A DNA stretch of 64,000 nucleotides from Aquimarina spinulae (GTDB lineage Bacteria > Bacteroidota > Bacteroidia > Flavobacteriales > Flavobacteriaceae), in assembly GCF_943373825.1 (NCBI RefSeq), contig NZ_CALSBP010000002.1, positions 1,911,501 to 1,975,500 of the forward strand. The letters are read 5' to 3'. The stretch's first letter is position 1. Every line of letters begins with the position of its first letter. The notes below the pieces were generated by a model that worked only from the letters and a program-made list of their open reading frames with translations, did no database searches and was not told where the DNA came from. A program made the position numbers and the translations under genes. Below are positions 34,810 to 43,054 of this stretch, piece after piece.

Positions 34810-35913
34810 TTATAAAATCCCAGTTTGCTTTTTATAAAAAGCATCTTGTTGTTTTTTCATCATTTCTCGGGCAATCTTTTTCTTATATGCATATAATTCC
34901 TCTTCTTCAGAAAGATCACCATATACTCTATCATTAATCGTATGATCTGTTTCTAATAGTACTTTTCGCTGATCTTCTTTCTGAGCAACCCATGTTTTTA
35001 TTTCACCTTCTACATCTTCTAATTTAAAGTCATACTCTCCTTTGGGAGAGAATAATTTTGCAAAAATAGGTGAGGTTTCTATAGCCAGAAATAATAAAAA
35101 GATAAAAAATGAAGGTAACCAGGGTAACTCATTTAAAGCACTTACTCGAGCCATTAATCCATCAAAATTATCAATAATAGGTTGAGATGTCGACACTTGA
35201 TTATCATACTCGGCAGTCAATTCTGTTTTTTGAATTTCTAAGGCAGTTATTTTCTCTGCATTCGCTTTTTTCAATTCGGCTAATTCTGCCAAAGCTGCAT
35301 CATGCTTCTCACGTTTTTCTTTATATACAGGTCCTTTTCCAATAATCTCTGTACCTTTTCTTCCTTCTGCCTCAGCAATATAGGTTTCATAAAGATCGTT
35401 AACCTCGGTTTCTTTGGTTGTTACTTCCTGTTTAAGTGTATTAATATCAGAATCAATTGTAGCAATAGCCGGAGTATATTGTGTTGCAATTTGCTCTTGA
35501 TTAGCTAAAGTAAAATCATTCTTTTGCTCGAGTAAAACACGATCAATTTCTTTCTCAAAAATCTTTAGTTCTAATGGTTTAGAAATGACAATTGCAATAA
35601 TTACGGCCAAAATAATTCTTGGCGAAGCTTGTAGGAGTTCATCCATAAAACTATCCTTCTTCTTAATAGTAGATACAATAAATCGATCCAGATTAAAGAT
35701 CAACAAGCCCCAGATTAAACCAAAGAAGATAGCAGTAAAATAAGTATCAAATACGGTATATAAAGCATAACTGGCAGCAATAAAAGCCATTACCGCTGTA
35801 AAGAAAACTGTTGCTCCGATACCAGCATATTTATTCTGTTCTCCATCAGAACTATCTGCTAATATATCGGCATCTGCGCCGGAGCATAAAATAAAAAAAC
35901 GTTTTAACATCAT
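34810..35913 (-). CDS. DUF4407 family membrane protein
   Basis: The 367-residue protein opens with FFILCSGADADILADSSDGEQNKYAGIGATV, the DUF4407 signature. It has three transmembrane helices in the first 115 residues and a fourth near 275, with a long coiled coil between (about 125-260, rich in Lys/Glu/Ala). The C-terminal tail is charged. Function is unknown for the family. It is separated from the upstream M56 gene by a strong terminator. Confidence 0.88.
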   Translation of the reverse strand: MMLKRFFILCSGADADILADSSDGEQNKYAGIGATVFFTAVMAFIAASYALYTVFDTYFTAIFFGLIWGLLIFNLDRFIVSTIKKKDSFMDELLQASPRIILAVIIAIVISKPLELKIFEKEIDRVLLEQKNDFTLANQEQIATQYTPAIATIDSDINTLKQEVTTKETEVNDLYETYIAEAEGRKGTEIIGKGPVYKEKREKHDAALAELAELKKANAEKITALEIQKTELTAEYDNQVSTSQPIIDNFDGLMARVSALNELPWLPSFFIFLLFLAIETSPIFAKLFSPKGEYDFKLEDVEGEIKTWVAQKEDQRKVLLETDHTINDRVYGDLSEEEELYAYKKKIAREMMKKQQDAFYKKQTGIL

Positions 35914-35973
35914 CTAAGGGTTTTTTGATTGATAATAAGTATAACGCTGGTTTATAGCGATATGTTGCACAAA

Positions 35974-35995
35974 AAAACTCCCTATAGGGAGTTTT
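35974..35995 (-). terminator. Terminator after the second M56 gene
   Basis: The perfect hairpin AAAACTCCC-TATA-GGGAGTTTT lies 31 bp beyond the M56 stop codon. Read on the minus strand it is followed by a run of seven T, as expected for that direction. Confidence 0.85.
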
Positions 35996-36026
35996 CGTTC
36001 TTAAAACTATCGGAAAACTGGATCCG

Positions 36027-37964
36027 TTAATTATTCTCTTTTTGTTTGTTTTCCCGAACTTTTTGTTGTTGTTTTCTAACCTCTTGTATACGTTTTCGCG
36101 CTTCTTTTCTTTCTTTGATAGCCTCTTTTCTTACTACATCACGAGCTCTTTTAGCTTCATCCATAGCTTTTCTGCGGGCTTTTTCTGCTTGTCTTCTTGA
36201 TTTCTCTGCATTATCTCGCGCCATAGCTCTTGCTTTTTCGGCTTGCTCCATAACTTGTTTTGCTTCTTCTCTACTCATTTTTGCATGAACCATTGCCTGT
36301 TTCTCTGCTTCAAATCTTGCTCTTTCAGCATTTCTCATGGCTTCTTCTCTTATCTTATAAGATTGCTCCCGGGCTCTATTTGATTCTTCCATAGCGATTA
36401 CTCTGGCTTTCTCAGCCTGTTCCATGGCTATCGCTCTTACTTGTTCTGCTTTATACCTTGATGCTTCTGCTCTCTCCATTGCCAAGGCTGCTATTTCCTC
36501 TTTTACTTCCTCTGCTTCATACCTTACTTCCTCTGCTCGTTCAATAGCGATAGCTTTATCTATTTCTGCCAGTTCTGCGAGTTCAGTTTTTTCCCTTTCT
36601 ACTTCTTCCTTTATAAGTTCTGCTTCTCTTTCAATTTCCTCAAATTCTGTGTGAGAATAAGAAGGTGCTTTCGGAAGCTTTGATACTTTTGGTGCCTTAA
36701 GCGGTTTTGGAGCCTTGGGAGCTTTTAATTTTTTATGTGCTTTAGGAGAAGGCGGAGGCCCAGGAACGACACTTGCTCTCATTTTTGGTGGTGCTGGAGG
36801 CGGAGGCGGAATAAGATCATGCCCATCTGGGTTAGCTTTATACAACCTTGTTTTTCGGTATACCTTATTGAGTTTTTTGAGAAACTTATCATTCGTGTTT
36901 TCTAGTTTAACACTAAATTGAAACTCTGTTAACTCATGGTCTTTCCACTGTTTTGTAGCATTATCAATAACGGCAGCCACACCAGATAAATCGGTGGTAA
37001 TTCCATTAATGTTAATTTGTTCTCCACTAACTCTGATTTTCATTTTTTTATCAGGGTGAGTTGGTGCTACGGTAGTGCTGATTGTAGTACTTTTTTGTTG
37101 AGCTACCATCTTATTGTTAAACAAAAGAATACATCCTAAAAGGATAGGTAGAAACAGCAACAATCGAGTTGTTGCTTTAGTTTTAGAAAATTGTTGTGAC
37201 ATCATAACGATTCGTTTTTTGGTTAATGAATAATTGATAGGGCTCGCTAATACAGCTTGATGAGAACTGTTTGGATAATTAACGAGTAGGTCCATATATT
37301 GATGTATTGAAAACTGTTGCTTCAATACTTTTTGATCTGCAAGAAATTCATGATTTAACTTAATTGATTTTTTTACCCAAAACCATATTGGATTGAACCA
37401 AAAAATCACTTGAAAAATCTCTACAAGCAGAATATCTAAAGTATGTCTTTGTTGTACATGAGTTTTCTCATGTAATAATACTTCTTGTGGAATAGCTTTT
37501 TTCTGAAATTCTTTTTTAGGAACAAATATGTAATGTAAAAATGTATGCGGAATAATAGAATTCTTGAGTAATACATTAATGTGTGAGGACTCTTTCAGGT
37601 TTTCATTTCTTCTTACCTTCTTTACCAAATGGCACATATTTTTTATAAATCTAACTGCAAAAATCAAAACACCTATACCATAAACGATCCATACAATTGT
37701 CGAAAAATAGTCTGAAGACGTGGCTTCTACCTGTACATTATCTGATAGGATTAAATGACTTACAGGTTGTTGAATATTTTCCTGATTAATTACTGTATCT
37801 GTTTCATAAGTAATAGTAACTAGAGGGATCGTATATGCAAAAATCAAGCTAAAAAGAAGGTAAAACCTTTTAAAATGATGCATGTTCTCTCGTTCTAAAA
37901 ATAGCCTGTAAAAAGACCATAATAGCACCAAACAAAGAGATGACTTTATTATGTATATAATCAT
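36027..37964 (-). CDS. BlaR1/M56-family metallopeptidase with a long charged coiled-coil tail
   Basis: The 645-residue protein has N-terminal membrane helices, the zinc motif HEKTHVQQRH (about residue 165), a second FWFNPIWFW membrane stretch and a helix near 270. After residue 380 a Pro/Lys linker (PPPPPAPPK) leads to ~230 residues of Ala/Glu/Arg/Lys heptad-like repeats (EKARVIAMEESNRA type), a long coiled coil. It is the partner of the BlaI-like gene that it overlaps by 4 bp. The tail differs fully from that of the first M56 protein (4888-6658), so the two systems sense different signals. Confidence 0.9.
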   Translation of the reverse strand: MIIYIIKSSLCLVLLWSFYRLFLERENMHHFKRFYLLFSLIFAYTIPLVTITYETDTVINQENIQQPVSHLILSDNVQVEATSSDYFSTIVWIVYGIGVLIFAVRFIKNMCHLVKKVRRNENLKESSHINVLLKNSIIPHTFLHYIFVPKKEFQKKAIPQEVLLHEKTHVQQRHTLDILLVEIFQVIFWFNPIWFWVKKSIKLNHEFLADQKVLKQQFSIHQYMDLLVNYPNSSHQAVLASPINYSLTKKRIVMMSQQFSKTKATTRLLLFLPILLGCILLFNNKMVAQQKSTTISTTVAPTHPDKKMKIRVSGEQININGITTDLSGVAAVIDNATKQWKDHELTEFQFSVKLENTNDKFLKKLNKVYRKTRLYKANPDGHDLIPPPPPAPPKMRASVVPGPPPSPKAHKKLKAPKAPKPLKAPKVSKLPKAPSYSHTEFEEIEREAELIKEEVEREKTELAELAEIDKAIAIERAEEVRYEAEEVKEEIAALAMERAEASRYKAEQVRAIAMEQAEKARVIAMEESNRAREQSYKIREEAMRNAERARFEAEKQAMVHAKMSREEAKQVMEQAEKARAMARDNAEKSRRQAEKARRKAMDEAKRARDVVRKEAIKERKEARKRIQEVRKQQQKVRENKQKENN

Positions 37965-38332
37965 TGCTTTTGTTTTTGGATTTGTTTATCTACTATCTTC
38001 TTAAGTTCTTCTAATTCTGTAGTAGATAAGTTGGTTTCTGATGTAAAAAATGATGCAAACTGTGAAGCCGAATCGTTAAAAAAATTCTTAATCAGTCCAT
38101 TTACATGTTTAGAAAAATAATCTGTCTTTTTTACTAATGGATAATATTCTCTTGATTTTCCATATAACGTATAATTCACAAAACCTTTATCAATCATTCT
38201 TTTCAATAGTGTAGCTACAGTAGTAGTTGCAGGTTTAGGTTCTGGAAAAGAATCTAATAAATCCTTCATAAAGGCTTTCTCCAATTTCCAGAGATATTGC
38301 ATTAATTGTTCTTCAGTTTTTGATAATTGCAT
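37961..38332 (-). CDS. BlaI/MecI/CopY-family transcriptional repressor
   Basis: The 123-residue winged-helix protein (LSKTEEQLMQYLWKLEKAFMKDLLDSFPEPKPATTTVATLLKRMIDKGFVNY) is a paralogue of the one at 4523-4882. The stop overlaps the M56 start by 4 bp, so the pair is translationally coupled. Its promoter has the -7 box TACATTTG inside a dyad. Confidence 0.93.
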   Translation of the reverse strand: MQLSKTEEQLMQYLWKLEKAFMKDLLDSFPEPKPATTTVATLLKRMIDKGFVNYTLYGKSREYYPLVKKTDYFSKHVNGLIKNFFNDSASQFASFFTSETNLSTTELEELKKIVDKQIQKQKQ

Positions 38333-38355
38333 TGTTCTACACTATTAGAATTAAC

Positions 38356-38389
38356 TCTACAAATGTAGAATAAAATATTATACATACAA
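38356..38389 (-). promoter_or_regulatory. Promoter and operator of the second blaI-M56 pair
   Basis: On the minus strand, TTG (38387-38389) and TACATTTG (38360-38367) are spaced by 19 bp. The -7 box sits within TCTACATTTGTAGA (38356-38369), a dyad that resembles classical BlaI operators (TACA...TGTA) and differs from the AACTAAA-type sites of the first pair. Confidence 0.75.
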
Positions 38390-38546
38390 AACTTATTTGT
38401 GATTACATTACTATTTTTACGGAAAACCCATATGTAACATATTAATAATCAATTATTTAACATATACTTTACATTTAAAAAAAAAGAATAGAAATAGGGA
38501 ATTTGTACCTTTAGAAATAAGATTTAACCAATAAATTTATTACACA

Positions 38547-39464
38547 ATGAAAAAAATTATTTTATCAATAGTGACTCTCTTGAGCACTATAGGATTGTCT
38601 GCACAGCACAATTATGACAATCAAAACACTATCTATAGTTTGAACGGTAATTTAGGAATTACCACTACTTCACCAACAGCCAAATTACACTTAAACGCAT
38701 TGGAAAGAAAAGCATTTAGAATTTATCGTGAAAACAAAACTGATAAATACTTAAGCATCTGGCACGGTACAGGCGGTGCAGTAATCGAGCCTATACGTAC
38801 AGATAATTCTACAGGAGTTTTATACTTGGGCGGCTATGATACACCTACTAATACTTTCTTTGCTAGAAAAGGTGGTAATGTTGCTATAGGAGCAACTAAT
38901 GTTCAAGCCAAATTACACTTAAATGCACTGGAAAGAAAAGCATTTAGAATTTATCGTGAAAACAAAACTGATAAATACTTAAGCATCTGGCACGGTACAG
39001 GCGGTGCAGTAATCGAGCCTATACGTACAGATAATTCTACAGGAGTTTTATACTTGGGTGGCTATGATACACCTACTAATACCTTTTTTGCAAGATCTGG
39101 TGGAACTGTTGGTATAGGAACTACTAATACAAGAGGTTATAAGCTTGCCGTAAATGGCAATATTAGAGCCAAAGAGATTGTAGTAGAAGCCTCACCATGG
39201 CCAGACTATGTATTTCGTTCTGACTACAAATTACCCTCGTTAAATGAAGTCAAAGAACATATTAAAAACAAAGGGCATCTTCCTAATATACCAAGTGAAA
39301 AAGAAGTTCGAGAAAATGGAATTCAAATCGGAAGTATGCATGCAAAATTACTCGAAAAAATAGAAGAACTAATGCTCTACACAATTCAACAGGATGAAGA
39401 ATTGAAAACTTTGCGAAAAACAGTATCTGCTCTTCAAAATAAAATCCAAAACCTCAGCGAATAA
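38547..39464 (+). CDS. Secreted repeat protein with conserved C-terminal domain, copy 1
   Basis: The 305-residue protein has a signal peptide (MKKIILSIVTLLSTIGLSAQ) and two near-identical blocks of about 65 residues (AKLHLNALERKAFRIYRENK ... GGYDTPTNTFFAR) with a 76-residue period. The C terminus (YVFRSDYKLPSLNEVKEHI ... GHLPNIPSEKEV ... LLEKIEELMLYTIQQ) is shared with the next two genes and ends in a coiled coil. This tail is common in Bacteroidota secreted repeat proteins and resembles tail-fibre-type trimerization modules. It is the first gene of an apparent four-gene run. Confidence 0.75.
   Translation: MKKIILSIVTLLSTIGLSAQHNYDNQNTIYSLNGNLGITTTSPTAKLHLNALERKAFRIYRENKTDKYLSIWHGTGGAVIEPIRTDNSTGVLYLGGYDTPTNTFFARKGGNVAIGATNVQAKLHLNALERKAFRIYRENKTDKYLSIWHGTGGAVIEPIRTDNSTGVLYLGGYDTPTNTFFARSGGTVGIGTTNTRGYKLAVNGNIRAKEIVVEASPWPDYVFRSDYKLPSLNEVKEHIKNKGHLPNIPSEKEVRENGIQIGSMHAKLLEKIEELMLYTIQQDEELKTLRKTVSALQNKIQNLSE
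38679..39101 (+). repeat. Two tandem ~195-bp direct repeats (period 228 bp)
   Basis: Copies at about 38679-38873 and 38907-39101 are almost identical at nucleotide level, with a few silent changes (AACGCATTG vs AATGCACTG). They are inside the repeat-protein gene and keep frame. Confidence 0.9.
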
Positions 39465-39496
39465 AAATTCATTCTATAACTCTTAAAACCAAAACG

Positions 39497-40498
39497 ATGA
39501 AAAAATTATCAAGCTTAATTCTATGCATTTTAGCTGTACTTAACCTTACGGCTCAAGATCAAATTATTAATGGCAAACTTACTGTGACTAAACAAATCAA
39601 ATGGGGAAGCACAGGAGCCATTATAAATACAGACCAGGGTGCTTCTGTTGAACTAAGGGGGAATGGAGTTCCTTATTTCGATTTCTCTAATGATCCTACT
39701 ACCGACTATGATATGAGATTAATCCTTAGGAATGATAACTTACTTTCTTTTGAAGGCGGCGATGTTAAAATGAGTAATAAGCTATCTACAGGCCAGAGTA
39801 TTAGTTGGGGAAATACCGGAGCTATAATAAATACAGATCAAGGTGCTTCTATTGAACTAAGAGGTAATGGAGTTCCCTATTTTGATTTCTCTAATGATCC
39901 TACTACCGACTATGATATGAGATTAATCCTTAGGAATGATAACTTACTTTCTTTTGAAGGCGGCGATGTTAAAATGAGTAATAAGCTATCTACAGGCCAG
40001 AGTATTAGTTGGGGAAATACCGGAGCTATAATAAATACAGATCAAGGTGCTTCTATTGAACTAAGGGGGAATGGAGTTCCTTATTTCGATTTCTCTAATG
40101 ATCCTACAACTGACTATGATATGAGGCTAATTTTAAGAGATAATAATACTCTTGGTGTTTCTGGAGGGAATTTAGCAATTGACGGAACCACAAAAACCAA
40201 AGAAGTCATAGTAAAGCCTAATGTTTGGTCAGATTTTGTATTCGAATCTGATTATATACTACCAAGTTTAGAAGAGGTTGAACAGCATATAAAAACTAAC
40301 GGGCACCTAAAAAATATTCCTTCAGAAAAAGAAGTATTTAAAAAAGGAATTTCGATAGGAGAAATGAATGCTAAGCTTCTTCAGAAAGTTGAAGAATTAA
40401 CACTATACACTATTCAACAAGAAAAAGAAATCAAAAGGTTAAAATCTATTGAGGAAAGATTAGATCAGCTTGAAAAGCTAATAGAATCTAAAAAATAA
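39497..40498 (+). CDS. Secreted repeat protein with conserved C-terminal domain, copy 2
   Basis: The 333-residue protein has a signal peptide (MKKLSSLILCILAVLNLTAQ) and three copies of a 68-residue unit (WGNTGAIINTDQGASIELRG ... LLSFEGGDVKMSNKLSTGQS). It ends in the same C-terminal domain as its neighbours (FVFESDYILPSLEEVEQHI ... HLKNIPSEKEV ... LLQKVEELTLYTIQQ). It starts 33 bp after the previous gene. Confidence 0.75.
   Translation: MKKLSSLILCILAVLNLTAQDQIINGKLTVTKQIKWGSTGAIINTDQGASVELRGNGVPYFDFSNDPTTDYDMRLILRNDNLLSFEGGDVKMSNKLSTGQSISWGNTGAIINTDQGASIELRGNGVPYFDFSNDPTTDYDMRLILRNDNLLSFEGGDVKMSNKLSTGQSISWGNTGAIINTDQGASIELRGNGVPYFDFSNDPTTDYDMRLILRDNNTLGVSGGNLAIDGTTKTKEVIVKPNVWSDFVFESDYILPSLEEVEQHIKTNGHLKNIPSEKEVFKKGISIGEMNAKLLQKVEELTLYTIQQEKEIKRLKSIEERLDQLEKLIESKK
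39602..40140 (+). repeat. Three tandem 204-bp direct repeats
   Basis: Units begin at 39602, 39806 and 40010 (exact 204-bp period, the last partial). The stretch linking units 1-2 (about 39690-39840) and units 2-3 is nearly identical, which implies recent unequal exchange. Frame is kept. Confidence 0.92.
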
Positions 40499-40527
40499 AA
40501 ACCTAATTAAACTTAATAAAATAACAG

Positions 40528-41280
40528 ATGAAAAGAATATTAAGCATTTTGTTATTAATCATAACAATTCAAACGACATCCTACAGTCAGCAAACTTTTG
40601 ATGATAAAATAACCATCAATCAGTTAAACAATAAATATCCATCTTTAAATATTACAACTAGACAAGGTTTATTTAATGGAGGACATCCACATTTGTATTT
40701 TTTAAACACAGGAGGAAACTCTACTACACCTACATCAACTCCTGCAAGTAGATTATTAGGGACAATTATTTATTCTGGATTTGATGGACAATCCAACGTA
40801 CAAATAGGACGAATATCGGTTACTACAACAGGTGCATTTACGCCTGGTAATTATCCTGCCAGAATGAATTTTCGAATAGGAGGAACTAGCACCTGTTGCG
40901 GAATCACCAGAATGACTATAGATGGACAGACAGGAAATGTAGGAATAGGAACAACAAATACCGGTTCTCACAGGTTAGCTGTCGAAGGATCCATAGGTGC
41001 AAGAGAAATGGTTGTAGAAGCGGGGACTTGGTCTGATTTTGTTTTCTATGACGATTACAAATTACCTACTCTAAAAGAAGTTGAAAATCATATTAAAGAA
41101 AATAGACATTTAAAAGATATTCCCAGTGCATCAGAAGTGCAAGAAAATGGAATTTTCTTAGGAGAAATGGATGCAAAACTTCTTCAAAAAATTGAAGAGT
41201 TAACTCTATACATTATCGAAATAAATAAAAGGGTCGATGAATTAGAAAAGGAAAACTTACAATTAAAAAATCAAAACTAA
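40528..41280 (+). CDS. Secreted protein with conserved C-terminal domain, copy 3
   Basis: The 250-residue protein has a signal peptide (MKRILSILLLIITIQTTSYSQ), an unrelated N-terminal region without obvious internal repeats, and the shared C-terminal domain (FVFYDDYKLPTLKEVENHI ... LLQKIEELTLYIIEINKRVDELE). It is 30 bp after copy 2 and 4 bp before the protease gene. Confidence 0.75.
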   Translation: MKRILSILLLIITIQTTSYSQQTFDDKITINQLNNKYPSLNITTRQGLFNGGHPHLYFLNTGGNSTTPTSTPASRLLGTIIYSGFDGQSNVQIGRISVTTTGAFTPGNYPARMNFRIGGTSTCCGITRMTIDGQTGNVGIGTTNTGSHRLAVEGSIGAREMVVEAGTWSDFVFYDDYKLPTLKEVENHIKENRHLKDIPSASEVQENGIFLGEMDAKLLQKIEELTLYIIEINKRVDELEKENLQLKNQN

Positions 41281-41283
41281 ACG

Positions 41284-42960
41284 ATGAAAAAATATTTATA
41301 CGGTATCTGTTTATTAATTGCTTGTAGTATTCAAGCGCAGACCAAAGTAGGAGAAGAAGTTACTAGCACTCACCAAAGTCCGCATCCTTATCAAGGTAAC
41401 ATGACCAGTGTACATAAAATGGTCTGGAGTCAAGAAGTATCTCAAAAAGATGCAGGTTATGTGGCGGTACATTTCAGTAAAATACAATTAGCAGCAAATG
41501 ACTATATCGTTGTAAGAGATGTAAACAATACTAGATCCTGGAAATACTCTGATAATACAATTCAGAAAAGAGGTAATAGTTTTTGGAGTATTCCTATTTA
41601 TGATGATAAAATGATCATTGAGATATTTAGTAGTAATCCTAAAGGAGGATTTGGGTATATTATTGATATAGTTGCAAAAGGATATCCTTTAGAATCAATA
41701 CGAGCTGAACAGGATGAAGCTCTTTGTGGAGCTGATGACTCTAGAAATGCTATTTGTTATTCAAATAACGAGCCTAATGCCTATAATCGTTCACGCGCAG
41801 TAGCCAGATTACTAATTAACGGAACATCTGCTTGTACAGGTTGGTTAATCGGAGATAATGGTCAATTAATGACCAATGAACATTGTATCCAAAACCAAGC
41901 TGATGCTAATAATGTGACTGTAGAATTCATGGCACAAGGTGCAAATTGTAATTCAAATTGTGATTCTTGGCTTGCCTGCTCAGGTACCGTTGAGGCTACT
42001 TCTGCAAATCTTATTCGTGCAAATGCACCATTAGATTATGCTCTTTTACAATTAAACACGACTACTAATTTACCGCAAACCTATGGGTTTCTACAATTAA
42101 GAAATACTGGTGCGGTTATAAACGAACGTATCTATATCCCTCAACATCCACGAGCTTGGGGTAAACGAATTGCATTACTTTCTACAAATACAAATGATCA
42201 AGGAGGTGTAGCCCGTATATTTTCTTTAACTCGACCTCGTTGTGGTGGAAGTGGTAATGATATAGGATATTTTGCCGATACCCAAGGTGGATCTTCTGGA
42301 TCTCCTGTTTTGGGATATGGTGATGATCTTGTAGTTGCTTTACATCATTGCGCCAATTGCCCAAACAGAGGAGTACCTATTGAAGAAATTATTCAGAATT
42401 TGGGTAATGACTTACCTCCAAATGCTCTCCCATCAAATGGATGTCCTGATAATTTGACTGTGACTCAAAATGTTCCGTCAGGAACCACTGATAATCAAGA
42501 AGCCGCAAATATGTTAACTGCAAATAATACCATATCAAATGGTGGTATTGCAACATATACTGCTGGTCAAAAAGTGACACTCTCAACTGGTTTCAAAGCT
42601 TCAAGTGGGTCAAAATTTACTGCAAAAATCCAAAATTGTACAACTTCTAGAGAAGTAGAATCCGCATCAATAGAAGAAAATAAAAGTGTTTCTGCCATAG
42701 ACAAACCTGAATTTGAGGATTTTGTAATACACCCAAATCCTACAAATCATGAGTTCACTATTTCTACATACTCTCTAAAAAATCTAGATAATGCATCTAT
42801 TAAAGTTTATAACACAATGGGAGTACTACAGGTACACAAAAAAGTACTATCAAAAAACTCAGAAATTAATGTAGATTCATTACCAGAAGGGCTTTATTAT
42901 GTTATTATTGATGACAATCAAGGTAAAAAATATTCTAAAAAATTACTGATCAAACGATAA
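41284..42960 (+). CDS. Secreted trypsin-like serine protease with T9SS sorting domain
   Basis: The 558-residue protein has a signal peptide, then a chymotrypsin-fold protease domain with the triad His 200 (MTNEHC), Asp 251 (LDYALLQL) and Ser 338 (GGSSGSPV). A small beta domain follows (GQKVTLSTGFKASSGSKFTAK, near 430-455). The C-terminal ~75 residues (FVIHPNPTNHEFTIST ... GLYYVIIDDNQGKKYSKKLLIKR) form a T9SS type A tail. Disulfide-rich (many paired Cys). It starts 4 bp after the third repeat-protein gene, so it is probably in the same transcript. Confidence 0.9.
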   Translation: MKKYLYGICLLIACSIQAQTKVGEEVTSTHQSPHPYQGNMTSVHKMVWSQEVSQKDAGYVAVHFSKIQLAANDYIVVRDVNNTRSWKYSDNTIQKRGNSFWSIPIYDDKMIIEIFSSNPKGGFGYIIDIVAKGYPLESIRAEQDEALCGADDSRNAICYSNNEPNAYNRSRAVARLLINGTSACTGWLIGDNGQLMTNEHCIQNQADANNVTVEFMAQGANCNSNCDSWLACSGTVEATSANLIRANAPLDYALLQLNTTTNLPQTYGFLQLRNTGAVINERIYIPQHPRAWGKRIALLSTNTNDQGGVARIFSLTRPRCGGSGNDIGYFADTQGGSSGSPVLGYGDDLVVALHHCANCPNRGVPIEEIIQNLGNDLPPNALPSNGCPDNLTVTQNVPSGTTDNQEAANMLTANNTISNGGIATYTAGQKVTLSTGFKASSGSKFTAKIQNCTTSREVESASIEENKSVSAIDKPEFEDFVIHPNPTNHEFTISTYSLKNLDNASIKVYNTMGVLQVHKKVLSKNSEINVDSLPEGLYYVIIDDNQGKKYSKKLLIKR

Positions 42961-42986
42961 CTAATTTATTTTATTTCTACATAAAA

Positions 42987-43022
42987 AAAGCGGGTGTACA
43001 GTATATAACTGACACCCGCTTT
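42987..43022. terminator. Bidirectional terminator between serine protease and M43 genes
   Basis: Stem AAAGCGGGTGT/ACACCCGCTTT (11 bp) with an inner CAGT/ACTG extension; A-rich on the left and T-rich on the right, so it can serve both convergent genes. Confidence 0.88.
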
Positions 43023-43054
43023 ATGTTTCCTCATTTACAACCAGATTTATTAGG

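Noticed and set aside
36046..36921. Three plus-strand frames opposite the M56 coiled-coil tail
   Set aside because: Low-complexity Ser/Ala/Leu products arising from the complement of Ala/Glu/Lys-rich codons; no start context or family.
38679..40140. Tandem repeats considered as insertion-sequence ends or transposon remnants
   Set aside because: They are in-frame, inside signal-peptide-bearing genes, and lack terminal inverted repeats or transposase.
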